From: JBBFMJ01 sp037441225
GTDB taxonomy: Bacteria; Acidobacteriota; Thermoanaerobaculia; UBA2201
Reading direction: 5' to 3'
Assembly (NCBI GenBank): GCA_037441225.1
Contig: JBBISU010000029.1
Coordinates: forward strand, 1 to 35,270
DNA: 35,270 nt
In this document: piece after piece, positions 1 through 7,388 of the stretch
Layout of the letters: the number at the start of each line of letters is the position of its first letter
Position numbering within the stretch: the first letter of the stretch is position 1
Notes under the pieces: generated by a model
What the model saw: only the letters and a program-made list of their open reading frames with translations
What the model was told of the DNA's origin: nothing
Database searches by the model: none
Translations under genes and position numbers: made by a program

Positions 1-4
1 AAAT

Positions 5-53
5 CTTTATTATTAAAAACTATTAATCAATAAAATTGAGCAACTTGGGTTAA
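5..53 (+). repeat. Left copy of a 49-bp inverted repeat at the window ends
   Basis: This segment matches the reverse complement of 35222-35270 at 48 of 49 positions. The first 40 bases are identical, followed by one T/A difference and eight further matches. Homology stops at base 54. Because the copies sit at the two extremities and point inward, the simplest reading is that the contig breaks at a sequence repeated in the genome. Terminal repeats of an element cannot be excluded. Confidence 0.9.
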
Positions 54-211
54 GAGCTATAAGTGGTGCTTCTATTCTTGCAATCCAGAGGAATGACAAA
101 ATTATTTCAAATCCCTCAGCTGATTTTATTATTAAAGGAAAAGATGTTTTAATAATCTATTGAAGAGATGAAGATTTAAAAAAGGAAGTTGTTTATTTAA
201 ATTCTATTTAA
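17..211 (+). pseudogene. Remnant of a TrkA C-terminal (RCK_C) domain protein
   Basis: Read from about base 38, this frame encodes EQLGLRAISGASILAIQRND and, further on, SNPSADFIIKGKDVLIIY. This is the typical RCK_C pattern (G-A-S-I-x-A-I-x-R ... N-P-x-x-D-F ... G-D-V-L) that ends potassium channels, Trk regulators and CPA2-type cation/proton antiporters. An in-frame TGA at 161-163 falls where the family usually has Gly ('IIY-G-RDEDL'). The frame then runs on through RDEDLKK to a TAA at 209-211. Upstream there is a TAA at 14-16 and no start codon, so the transporter or N-lobe part is missing or outside the window. It is a fragment with a nonsense change, or the 3' end of a gene broken by the contig edge. 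Domain assignment is fairly sure; which parent protein is unknown. Confidence 0.65.
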
Positions 212-308
212 CCAAAAAAAGCAGTTGAAAATAAGATAGTACAAAAAAAAGAATATAAAAGGTTTTTCTAAGCTTTAGGCGTAAAATTATCAATTTAGAG
301 CAGTAGAA

Positions 309-463
309 TAGGGGTCGCTCTTTTGGTGCCCCGTATGTAAATAGAATGGCAAGTCAGCATTTTCAATATTTTAAAAATTTTTTTCTAAAATGCAAAATTA
401 TTGTTTTTTTACTTCAAAATTTTTTATATTCAATGAGTATAGGGCGAGCTCGTTCAGCCCTAT
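309..463. repeat. Hairpin-bearing intergenic element, copy 1
   Basis: Two GC-rich hairpins stand out in AT-rich, gene-free DNA. At 309-336 a GGGG arm pairs with the CCCC of GCCCCGTA. At 439-463 ATAGGGC pairs with GCCCTAT. The same two signatures, GGGG...GCCCCGTA followed by GGGC...GCCCT(A/G)TCA, recur in the same order at 12568-12645. Short hydrophobic reading frames crossing this stretch have no recognisable family and run through the hairpins, so they were not called as genes. Confidence 0.5.
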
Positions 464-490
464 CATTTTTTATTTTTATTTTGTGTTTCT

Positions 491-548
491 TAGGGGTTTC
501 TGTTTATTCAGCCCGAAAGATAGCGGGTCGAGCAAGATAAGACCCCTA
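491..548. other. Nested stem structure in non-coding DNA
   Basis: An outer perfect 7-bp stem (TAGGGGT at 491-497 with ACCCCTA at 542-548) encloses an inner stem (GCCCG at 511-515 with CGGGT at 524-528). The bases between are not coding in any convincing frame. Together with the neighbouring hairpins it could be a structured RNA, a REP/MITE-like repeat, or debris of one. Apart from these structures I see nothing in 212-738. Confidence 0.45.
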
Positions 549-589
549 AACAATGCCCGTTTACCTTTGATCCATTTTTAAAATATAAG

Positions 590-643
590 GGCAATTTATG
601 AATTGCCACTACTGTTCTATTTCTGGCGGGGATAAACCCCGTC
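590..643. terminator. Paired hairpins downstream of the sdh-aldehyde dehydrogenase operon
   Basis: A perfect 7-bp hairpin (GGCAATT-TATG-AATTGCC, 590-607) is followed by a GC-rich one (GGCGGGG-ATAAA-CCCCGTC, 625-643, one G-T pair). They lie about 100 bases past the stop of the minus-strand operon and are the most likely place for it to terminate. There is no long T tract directly after either stem, so intrinsic termination is uncertain. AATTGCC occurs again at about 650-656. Confidence 0.35.
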
Positions 644-738
644 CCTTCAAATTGCCAAAATAATTCAAATAAAACACGGGCAACGGACTACTACTCTATT
701 TTATCTCCTTTTCAACTTCATTTTTTTGGGTTTAATTC

Positions 739-2151
739 TTATTTAATTAAAATTTTTATCTCAGTCATTTCTTCTATAGCCCACCGCAATCCTTCCCTTC
801 CAAAACCAGATTTTTTAAAACCTCCGTAGGGTTGATGGTCTGCCCTGAAGGAAGAAGAATCATTTACCACAATCCCTCCTGCTTCAATTTTTGAAAATGC
901 CTTATCAATTAATTTATAGTCCTTTGTAAAAAGAGCTGCCTGCAAACCAAATTTTGTATCATTAATTATTTCAATTGCCTCATCAAATTCTTTATATCTT
1001 TTTAAAACTACCAGTGGTGCAAAGACCTCCTCACACCAGATTTTCATATCCCTTTTTGGATTTTCAATAATTGTAGGGAGATAAAAATTTCCATCCCTTC
1101 TTCCACCAAGTAGTAACTTTGCCCCTCCTTTTTTTGCTTCTTTAACCCAACTTTCAATCCTTATTAAGGATTCCTCATCAATTATAGGACCAATAAATGT
1201 ATCCTCTTCTTCTGGATTTCCAATTTTTAACTTTTTAACTTCTCCAATCAATTTTTCTTTAAAAATCTCATAAATATTTTCTTGAACAATTATCCTTTGA
1301 ACAGATATACAGGACTGGCCAGCATAATAAAATCCACCTTGTGCACATTTTTTTGCTGACAGTTCTAAATCTGCATCATTGTGGATAATTACGCCTGCAT
1401 TTCCTCCAAGTTCCAATGTAACTTGCTTATCATAGGCAAGTTTTTTTATCCCCCATCCAACTTCAGAGGAGCCAGTAAAGGAAACAATTTTTATATCGGG
1501 ATTTTCAATTAAAATTTTTGCCTTTTCTGATTTCATTGGAAGAAAAGAAACTGCTTCTTCTGGATATCCTGCTTCAAGAATAAATTTTAAAAGTTTATAA
1601 GATATAACAGGTGTCTTTGATGAAGGTTTCAAAATAAAAGGAATACCAACTGCAATGGCAGGAGCAATTTTATGGGCAACTAAATTTAAAGGAAAATTAA
1701 AAGGTGTAATGGCAAGGAGTATTCCTTTTGGAAATCTTTTTACATATCCTTCCTTCCCTTCACACCATGGTACTAAATCAAGGGCAATTATCTCTCCATA
1801 AACCCTTTTTGCTTCTTCCTCTGCAACAGAAAAAGTAAAAATGCACCTATCAACTTCTGCTATTGCCTGGCTAACTGGCTTTCCTGCCTCCTTTACAATT
1901 AGTTTTGCTAAAACTTCCTTTTCCTTTTCAATTTTTTCCCTTACAATTTTTAAAATTTTTGCTCTCTGGTAAGTTGAAAGTTTTTTTGTTTCATTAAAAC
2001 CAATTTTTGCTTTTTCTATGGCATTATTTATATCTTCCTCATCTGATAGAGAAACAGAATGTATTTTTTCGTTATTATAAGGATAGATTACCTCTAATTT
2101 TTTTTCTTTAAAAATTTCTTTTCCACCAACAATTACTGGATAGTTTTCCAT
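739..2151 (-). CDS. NAD(P)-dependent aldehyde dehydrogenase
   Basis: A 470-residue ALDH-superfamily enzyme that oxidises an aldehyde to the acid (or acyl product) in the cytoplasm. The nucleotide-site motif PFNFPLNLVAHK is at about 150-161, FTGSSEVG at about 225, the general-base motif LELGG has Glu247, and the catalytic cysteine is Cys281 in AGQSC. EEVFAP and the C-terminal NDSSSFRADHQPYGGFKKSG follow. The C-terminus and overall length resemble archaeal lactaldehyde/glyceraldehyde-type dehydrogenases of the MJ1411 kind, but the substrate cannot be read from sequence. The ATG directly abuts the sdhB stop codon, so it is the last gene of the sdh operon. Succinate-semialdehyde oxidation feeding succinate to Sdh would suit this position but is inference. 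Confidence 0.9.
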   Translation of the reverse strand: MENYPVIVGGKEIFKEKKLEVIYPYNNEKIHSVSLSDEEDINNAIEKAKIGFNETKKLSTYQRAKILKIVREKIEKEKEVLAKLIVKEAGKPVSQAIAEVDRCIFTFSVAEEEAKRVYGEIIALDLVPWCEGKEGYVKRFPKGILLAITPFNFPLNLVAHKIAPAIAVGIPFILKPSSKTPVISYKLLKFILEAGYPEEAVSFLPMKSEKAKILIENPDIKIVSFTGSSEVGWGIKKLAYDKQVTLELGGNAGVIIHNDADLELSAKKCAQGGFYYAGQSCISVQRIIVQENIYEIFKEKLIGEVKKLKIGNPEEEDTFIGPIIDEESLIRIESWVKEAKKGGAKLLLGGRRDGNFYLPTIIENPKRDMKIWCEEVFAPLVVLKRYKEFDEAIEIINDTKFGLQAALFTKDYKLIDKAFSKIEAGGIVVNDSSSFRADHQPYGGFKKSGFGREGLRWAIEEMTEIKILIK

Positions 2152-2964
2152 TTAAACTGTTTTTGGAGGTGGTTCTGGTATCCCTTCCCTCCTCTTTCTC
2201 TCCTTTTTTTCTTCATACAAACCACAGGGCTTTTTCTTCTTTAAAAGTTTTAGGAAAGAAAAGACCATTTCTCTTTTCATAAGCTGGATTGCCTTTGCAG
2301 GATCTACCCCTTTTGGGCATACAACTGAACATTCTGAACCCATATGGCAGGAAAAGATACCGGAAGGTATATCAACTAAATTATGCCTTATCTTAGAACC
2401 TCCATCCCTTGTGTCATTGTTGTATCTATAACTCTGGGCAAGGGGCATAGGTCCTAAATATTTTCTGTCTGTTGCCATTGTGGGGCAGGCAGCCATACAA
2501 GCACCACACCTTATACAATAAGAAAATTGTAAGTACTCTTGAAGTTCTTCTTCACTTTGATAAAACTCCTTTTCTAAATCTTCTATCTCTTTTAAATCAT
2601 CTCTTTGTATATTTGGCTTTATATACTTATGCCTTTCAAACATTGGTTTAAGGTCAGGAACTAAATCTCTTATTGTTTCAAAATTTGGAAGGGGAGCAAT
2701 AGTAATCCTTTTTGATTTCAGTTCCACAACCTGTGTATTACAGGCAAGGCGTGCTCTTCCTTGAATAAGCATTGCACAGGAACCACATACCCCCATTCTG
2801 CAGGAAAATCTAAAAGATAAAGTTGAATCAATTTCTCTTTTTATATAATGGAGGCAATCCAAAACTGTTTTCCCTTCTTCAAAAGGAATATTATAAACCT
2901 GCCAGTAGGGTTTTTCATCTTTTTCTGGGCTAAATCTTCTTATTATAAATTGAATATTTTCCAT
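2152..2964 (-). CDS. sdhB: Succinate dehydrogenase/fumarate reductase iron-sulfur subunit
   Basis: A 270-residue electron-transfer subunit linking the SdhA flavin to the membrane quinone site. The N-terminal plant-ferredoxin domain binds [2Fe-2S] through Cys55, Cys60, Cys63 and Cys75. The C-terminal domain has CIRCGACMAACP (Cys150, 153, 156, 160) plus Cys206, Cys212 and Cys216 in SCHMGSECSVVCPKG, giving the usual [4Fe-4S] and [3Fe-4S] sets. The final 30 residues are rich in Lys/Arg and Pro and extend slightly beyond the family core. An AAGGAGG ribosome-binding site sits just upstream. It lies between sdhD and the aldehyde dehydrogenase. Confidence 0.95.
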   Translation of the reverse strand: MENIQFIIRRFSPEKDEKPYWQVYNIPFEEGKTVLDCLHYIKREIDSTLSFRFSCRMGVCGSCAMLIQGRARLACNTQVVELKSKRITIAPLPNFETIRDLVPDLKPMFERHKYIKPNIQRDDLKEIEDLEKEFYQSEEELQEYLQFSYCIRCGACMAACPTMATDRKYLGPMPLAQSYRYNNDTRDGGSKIRHNLVDIPSGIFSCHMGSECSVVCPKGVDPAKAIQLMKREMVFSFLKLLKKKKPCGLYEEKKERKRREGIPEPPPKTV

Positions 2965-2974
2965 ATTTTCCTCC

Positions 2975-3352
2975 TTAAAATTTTACTGAGACAATCTTTG
3001 CAGCAATTGCAGCATAAGTTCCAATTATGAAAAGGAGAAACCCAAAGATTGCAAAAAAGTAAGCCCAGAATTTCCTTGTTCCTTCTTTTATATTTGTTTC
3101 ACCAATGATTTTATTTAATCCATATAGTCCATGGTATAAGGCAAAACCAAGCAAGAATATATATACAAAAACAAAACCAATCATTTTCATTCTTTCCAGG
3201 ACATTTTCCCAGGAGATTGCCTCTTCTCCTTTTGGGTTAAATAAACTTATAATTTCATCCAAATGCATAATTGCCATATGGAGTCCTAATAAAAATAAAA
3301 CAGCAATTCCTGCAAACAAATGAAGTGTCCAGAGCTTTGTATCTTTCATCAC
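2975..3352 (-). CDS. sdhD: Succinate dehydrogenase membrane anchor subunit (second)
   Basis: A 125-residue protein with three membrane segments (about 8-30, 58-80 and 92-115). Histidines in TLHLFAG, LLGLHMAIMH and ALYHGLYGLN are placed as in SdhC/SdhD-type cytochrome b anchors that hold haem b and the quinone site. The start codon overlaps the sdhC stop as ATGA, so the two anchor subunits are translationally coupled. The sequence is divergent, so the C/D naming follows gene order only. Its role as an Sdh anchor is secure from context. Confidence 0.85.
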   Translation of the reverse strand: MMKDTKLWTLHLFAGIAVLFLLGLHMAIMHLDEIISLFNPKGEEAISWENVLERMKMIGFVFVYIFLLGFALYHGLYGLNKIIGETNIKEGTRKFWAYFFAIFGFLLFIIGTYAAIAAKIVSVKF

Positions 3353-3786
3353 TCACCTCCTAAAAAGAAATCATAACCACCAAGGATAATAAAAAAAGCA
3401 GAAATAAGCATTAAAATTATCATAATAGGCCTTTGCTTCCCAATTGATGTTTTATAAGGATATACTGGTTCAATTGGCTTTCCAACTAAAAATCCAAGTT
3501 CAAGCAAAATCAATCTAATTCCATTTAACCCATGAAAACAAAAAGCAAAATAAACAAGAAATTCTCCAAGGCGAAATAAGGGACCTGATACTGAATCCAT
3601 TGCTTTCATCCAGCTTTCTGGACCAAAAATCCTTGTGGATGTTACAAAGATATGCAAGATAAAATAAAACAAGATTCCAAGGCCTGTTATCCTATGCAAA
3701 GTATAAAGGTATCTTTCAATTGAATACCTTCCACCTACTGCCCATCCTTTAACGCCTAAATGATTGTCATAGTACTTATCGCTCAT
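3349..3786 (-). CDS. sdhC: Succinate dehydrogenase cytochrome b subunit
   Basis: A 145-residue membrane subunit. It begins with a cytoplasmic stretch (GWAVGGRYSIERY), then the family signature YLYTLHRITGLGILFYFILH, with His32 and His45 as candidate haem ligands, and FCFHGLNGIRLI at about residue 84. Three membrane helices are evident. The ribosome-binding site AGGAGG overlaps the sdhA stop region. The gene ends in TGA within the ATGA overlap with sdhD, showing that TGA is a working stop codon in this genome. Confidence 0.9.
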   Translation of the reverse strand: MSDKYYDNHLGVKGWAVGGRYSIERYLYTLHRITGLGILFYFILHIFVTSTRIFGPESWMKAMDSVSGPLFRLGEFLVYFAFCFHGLNGIRLILLELGFLVGKPIEPVYPYKTSIGKQRPIMIILMLISAFFIILGGYDFFLGGE

Positions 3787-3795
3787 ATATTCCTC

Positions 3796-5514
3796 CTAAT
3801 ATTTTCTTTCAACGGGTTTCCATTTTGTAATGGAGACCGGTTTATAATCAATCTTTAAACCTTCTTTTGTCTTTGTTACCAAAGTATGTTTCAAAAATCT
3901 TTCATCATCCCTCTTTTGAAAATCCCTCCTTGCATGGGCTCCCCTTGATTCTTCCCTTGCAATTGCTCCAATAAACATTGCTTCAGCCAGATCTAAAAGA
4001 TTTTCTGTTTCTAAAACATTTATTAAATTTGAATTATAAATTTTCCCCTTATCTTCAACTCTTATATCTTTAAATCTTTCTTTCAGTTCCTTTAACTTTT
4101 CATAACCTTCTTTCATTTCTTTTCCATCCCTGAAGACACCCATATACCTGTCCATCAAAGATCTCAACTCTTCCCTGATTTTATAGGGATTTTCCTTTCC
4201 ATCTTTTTTCAAAACTTCATCAAAAACTCTTTTTTCTTCTTCCTCTACAATTTTTTTATTTAATTCAGGTACAGATGGCTTTTTTTCTGCCAGAAACTTA
4301 AAAATTTCCTGTCCACAAATATCTCCCCAGACAAGGCATTCAGCTGTGGAGTTGCATCCCAACCTATTTGCCCCATGCATAGAAGAACAAGCCACTTCCC
4401 CTGCTGCCCAGAGGCGCTCTGCCTTTGTCTTTCCCTTTATATCACACTCAATCCCGCCCATTGAATAATGGGCAACTGGTCTTACAGGTATTGGTGCCTC
4501 AATTGGATCTAAATTTAAAAATTTTATGCATACTTCTCTTATCAAAGGAAGCTTTGTATTAATCTTTTCTGCTCCTAAATGCCTTAAATCAAGGTAAACA
4601 TAATCCAGTCCATTTGGTCCCGGGAAACCTCTTCCTTCCAATATTTCTGTCATCTCAGAACGAGATACAATATCCCTTGGGGCAAGCTCCATAAACTTTG
4701 GAGCATACTTTTCCATAAACCTTTCACCTTTATTATTAATCAAATACCCCCCTTCACCACGACATCCTTCCGTCATTAAAATCCCCGATGGGACAAGCCC
4801 TGTGGGATGGAATTGTAAAAATTCTAAATCCTCTAAGGCAAGCCCTGCACGCAAAGCATATGCTTGGGCATCTCCTGTAACTGTTTGAGAATAAGTAGTA
4901 AAACCATATAGATTTCCCAAACCACCTGTTGCAATAAGGCATGCTTTACCTTTAAGAATTAAAAACTCACCTGTTGGAAGGTTATAAGCAGTTATGCCTT
5001 TAAATTCCCCATTTTCAATTATAATTGAAGTTACAAAAACCTCATCATACCTTTGGAAATTACTATATCTTAAAAGTTCATCATAGAGGCATTGCATTTC
5101 AAAAAAACCTGTCTTATCCTTTGCCATAGTTGCTCTTGGGAAGGAATGGCCACCAAAGGGTCTTTGAAGTATCCTTCCATCTTCATCCCTTGACCAGGGG
5201 AGCCCCCAATGATCTAAGAGATAAATTTCCTTTGGCGAGGTCTCAACAAATAAATCTACAACATCTTGGTCTGCTAAAAAATCAGAGCCCTTTACTGTAT
5301 CCCAGGAATGGAGCTCAAAGGAATCCCCTTCATCAGTTCTTAAAACTGCTGCAGTTCCGCCTTCTGCACAAACAGAATGGGCACGCATAATTTGAACTTT
5401 TGACACAAGCCCTAAATTTATTTTGTCATTGCTTTTCCTTAAGATCTCAACGGCAGCTCTTAAACCCGCAAGCCCTGTTCCAAAGATTAAAACATCATGG
5501 ATTTTTTCTTCCAT
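3796..5514 (-). CDS. sdhA: Succinate dehydrogenase/fumarate reductase flavoprotein subunit
   Basis: A 572-residue catalytic subunit interconverting succinate and fumarate. The N-terminal dinucleotide-binding motif is LIFGTGLAGLRAA. His46 in RAHSVCAEGG is the expected covalent FAD attachment site. Substrate and catalytic residues line up: His236 in QFHPTG, Arg280 in APRDIVSR, His349 in PVAHYSMGG and Arg384 in HGANRLGCNS. The C-terminal part AECLVWGDICGQ resembles thermophile-type fumarate reductases as much as mitochondrial-type SdhA, so the physiological direction is open. It is the first gene of the operon, with a GGGGG ribosome-binding site and a good sigma-70 promoter upstream, and it ends in TAG. 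Confidence 0.95.
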   Translation of the reverse strand: MEEKIHDVLIFGTGLAGLRAAVEILRKSNDKINLGLVSKVQIMRAHSVCAEGGTAAVLRTDEGDSFELHSWDTVKGSDFLADQDVVDLFVETSPKEIYLLDHWGLPWSRDEDGRILQRPFGGHSFPRATMAKDKTGFFEMQCLYDELLRYSNFQRYDEVFVTSIIIENGEFKGITAYNLPTGEFLILKGKACLIATGGLGNLYGFTTYSQTVTGDAQAYALRAGLALEDLEFLQFHPTGLVPSGILMTEGCRGEGGYLINNKGERFMEKYAPKFMELAPRDIVSRSEMTEILEGRGFPGPNGLDYVYLDLRHLGAEKINTKLPLIREVCIKFLNLDPIEAPIPVRPVAHYSMGGIECDIKGKTKAERLWAAGEVACSSMHGANRLGCNSTAECLVWGDICGQEIFKFLAEKKPSVPELNKKIVEEEEKRVFDEVLKKDGKENPYKIREELRSLMDRYMGVFRDGKEMKEGYEKLKELKERFKDIRVEDKGKIYNSNLINVLETENLLDLAEAMFIGAIAREESRGAHARRDFQKRDDERFLKHTLVTKTKEGLKIDYKPVSITKWKPVERKY

Positions 5515-5541
5515 ATTTACCCCCTTATTTTAACTCTTAAA

Positions 5542-5569
5542 ATTATATCAAAATAAAATTTAAAGTCAA
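5542..5569 (-). promoter_or_regulatory. Sigma-70-type promoter of the sdh operon
   Basis: On the minus strand TTGACT (5569-5564) is followed after 16 bases by TATAAT (5547-5542), with TGA just before the -10 box (extended -10). Transcription would start near 5535, about 20 bases before the sdhA ATG. It is the best consensus promoter in the window. Confidence 0.65.
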
Positions 5570-5623
5570 ACCAAAGTTCCATAACCCATATCTCTTATCA
5601 AATTAATTTTTTGATTAATAAAT

Positions 5624-5634
5624 TGTGATAAAAT
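5624..5634 (+). promoter_or_regulatory. Extended -10 element before the NuoI-like gene
   Basis: TGTGATAAAAT matches the recurring TATGNTAAAAT element of this window. Predicted start of transcription is near 5641, leaving a leader of about 40 bases with AGGAG close to the ATG at 5681. No good -35 box lies at the right distance. Confidence 0.45.
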
Positions 5635-5680
5635 ATAGGGAAATGAAAAATATTTTTTTTGAAAAACATAGGAGTATAAT

Positions 5681-6232
5681 ATGATTATAACGCCAAGACA
5701 TAAGACATTTTTTCCCTTGTCAATTTTTATTTATATAGTTGGACATATTGTAACAATTGTCCATTTTTTAAGGAATCTTATTTACAGAAAGCAGCCAATT
5801 GCAATAATTCCTTATCCTGAAATAAGGAGGCAGTATAGCAATAATTTTAGAGGAAGACATTGGCTTAGGACAAGGGAAGATGGCTCAGTTGCCTGTGTTG
5901 CTTGTTTTATGTGTTCAACGAACTGCCCTGCCCAGTGTATCCATATAGAAGCAGATGAAAGTTTAAATTTATATCAGGAAAAATATCCAAAGGTCTTTGA
6001 AATTGATTTGCTTCGCTGCGTATTCTGTGGATATTGTGTAGATGCCTGCCCTTGTAATGTAATTTATATGACAAGAAATGATGAACTTGCAACCTTCACA
6101 AGGGTTGATTCAATTATTACTTTAAAAGATTTAATAGAATTTCCAGAAAAAGTAAAAGAAAATCCTCTTGGCTGGAAACCCTTTGAAGATAAACTTCCAG
6201 AATGGAAAGGTGTAAATAGATTTAAATACTGA
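5681..6232 (+). CDS. nuoI: NuoI-type 2x[4Fe-4S] ferredoxin, orphan
   Basis: A 183-residue protein of the complex I NuoI family, which carries two [4Fe-4S] clusters towards the quinone site. Clusters are formed by CVACFMCSTNCP (Cys72, 75, 78, 82) and CVFCGYCVDACP (Cys113, 116, 119, 123). A hydrophobic N-terminal segment (about 10-31) precedes YPEIRRQY and FRGRHWLRTREDG, typical of bacterial NuoI. No other nuo gene is in the window, so it is either a stray complex I subunit or a dedicated ferredoxin for the neighbouring respiratory modules. It is divergent from sdh and ends in TGA. Family is sure; the partner is unknown. Confidence 0.8.
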   Translation: MIITPRHKTFFPLSIFIYIVGHIVTIVHFLRNLIYRKQPIAIIPYPEIRRQYSNNFRGRHWLRTREDGSVACVACFMCSTNCPAQCIHIEADESLNLYQEKYPKVFEIDLLRCVFCGYCVDACPCNVIYMTRNDELATFTRVDSIITLKDLIEFPEKVKENPLGWKPFEDKLPEWKGVNRFKY

Positions 6233-6431
6233 AAATTTTATTTTTAAAATTTCTAAATTATTCAAATTTATTTTTAAAGATCATAATAAAATTTTATAAA
6301 TGGTAAAAAAAATGAAGAAACTTAATCAATAATGCTTAAAAATTAAAGTAAGATAAACTTTAAGTTTCACCCAATGCTTTCAAAATTATAAGTAAAAAAA
6401 GATTAAAAATTTTTATTCAAAAATTTAAGTT

Positions 6432-6447
6432 TGTGAAAAATTTCACT
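6432..6447 (+). promoter_or_regulatory. CRP/FNR-family operator-like site
   Basis: TGTGA-AAAATT-TCACT matches the CRP consensus TGTGA-N6-TCACA with one mismatch. It overlaps the -35 box, with its centre about 40 bases before the predicted start of transcription, the class II activator position. The second, near-perfect site of the window is at 22748-22775. Confidence 0.5.
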
Positions 6448-6474
6448 TGACTTTTTATTTTTATGTGATAATAT
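6447..6474 (+). promoter_or_regulatory. Promoter of the HybA/NrfD/octahaem cluster
   Basis: TTGACT (6447-6452), 16 bases, then TAATAT (6469-6474) inside TGTGATAATAT, a variant of the window's extended -10 element. Transcription would start near 6481, giving a short leader with a GGGGG ribosome-binding site before ATG 6497. The upstream 6233-6431 is AT-rich and I see no gene in it. Confidence 0.6.
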
Positions 6475-6496
6475 TAAATGCAAAAAAGGGGGTAAA

Positions 6497-7387
6497 ATGA
6501 AATTTGACAGAAGAATGTTATTAATTTCATCTCTTGCTTATTTTTTATCCAGCAAAGAAACCTTTGCTGAGGAAAAGGATTCTTTTGCAAAAGACCACTT
6601 GGCTTGCCTCGTTGATACAACACTTTGCATTGGCTGCAGAAAGTGTGAAGAGGCATGCAATAGAGCAAATAAATTAATAAAACCATCAATTCCTTTTGAT
6701 GACAAATCTGCTTTTAAAAAATTTAGAAGGCCTGACGAAAATGCTTTAACAGTTGTAAATGAATTTTCTGGCTCCCCTTCAATAGCCCAAAGAGAAAAAG
6801 AAACAACAACAGTTAAAATCCAATGTATGCACTGCCTTGATCCTTCCTGTGTATCTGCTTGTATTGTAGGTGCTTTAAAAAAATCTGAAGAAGGACCTGT
6901 TTTATACGATCCTTCAATTTGTATTGGCTGCAGGTATTGTATGATTGCTTGCCCCTTTGAAATTTTATCTTATGAATATTCTAACCCTTTAACACCAAGG
7001 GTCAGAAAGTGTCAATTTTGTGTAAATACAAACAAAGAAAGAAAAGCAAATCCTGCCTGTGCTGCGGCTTGTCCAACAGAAGCAATTGTTTTTGGAAAAA
7101 GAGGTGAACTTTTGGAACTTGCAAGGAATAGAATAATGCAAAAAAAAGATCAGTATTTAAATCATATCTATGGAGAATATGAAGTGGGATGAACTTCATG
7201 GTTATACCTGGCAGGAAGAGATATAACAGAAATTGGATTTAAAAAATTGCCAAAAGAAGCACCACCAAGGTTAACTGAAGAAATTCAACATTCAATCTTT
7301 AAGTATGGGGCAATTCCAATTCTTTTTTATGGCTTTATAGGCGCAATTATGGCTTATACAAAAAGAAAAAACAAAAAAGAGGTTTAA
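6497..7387 (+). pseudogene. HybA/HmcB-like four-cluster ferredoxin, interrupted by TGA
   Basis: The reading frame gives 296 residues if the TGA at 7190-7192 is read through. The N-terminus (FDRRMLLISS...) resembles a Tat signal. Four [4Fe-4S] sites follow: CIGCRKCEEAC, CMHCLDPSCVSAC, CIGCRYCMIACP and CQFC...CAAACP, as in HybA and the ferredoxin subunits that carry electrons between a NrfD quinone subunit and periplasmic cytochromes. The TGA falls in YEVG-TGA-TSWLYLAG, where relatives read V-G-G-T, so GGA to TGA is the simplest change. The frame then continues to a C-terminal membrane anchor (YGAIPILFYGFIGAIMAY) and TAA at 7385-7387. All cluster cysteines lie before the TGA, so a 231-residue product would lose only the tail and anchor. 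The gene is followed after one base by the NrfD gene. Confidence 0.75.
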
Positions 7388-7388
7388 A

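Noticed and set aside
346..581. Two overlapping short hydrophobic ORFs
   Set aside because: They have no ribosome-binding site or family resemblance, and they run through hairpin structures.
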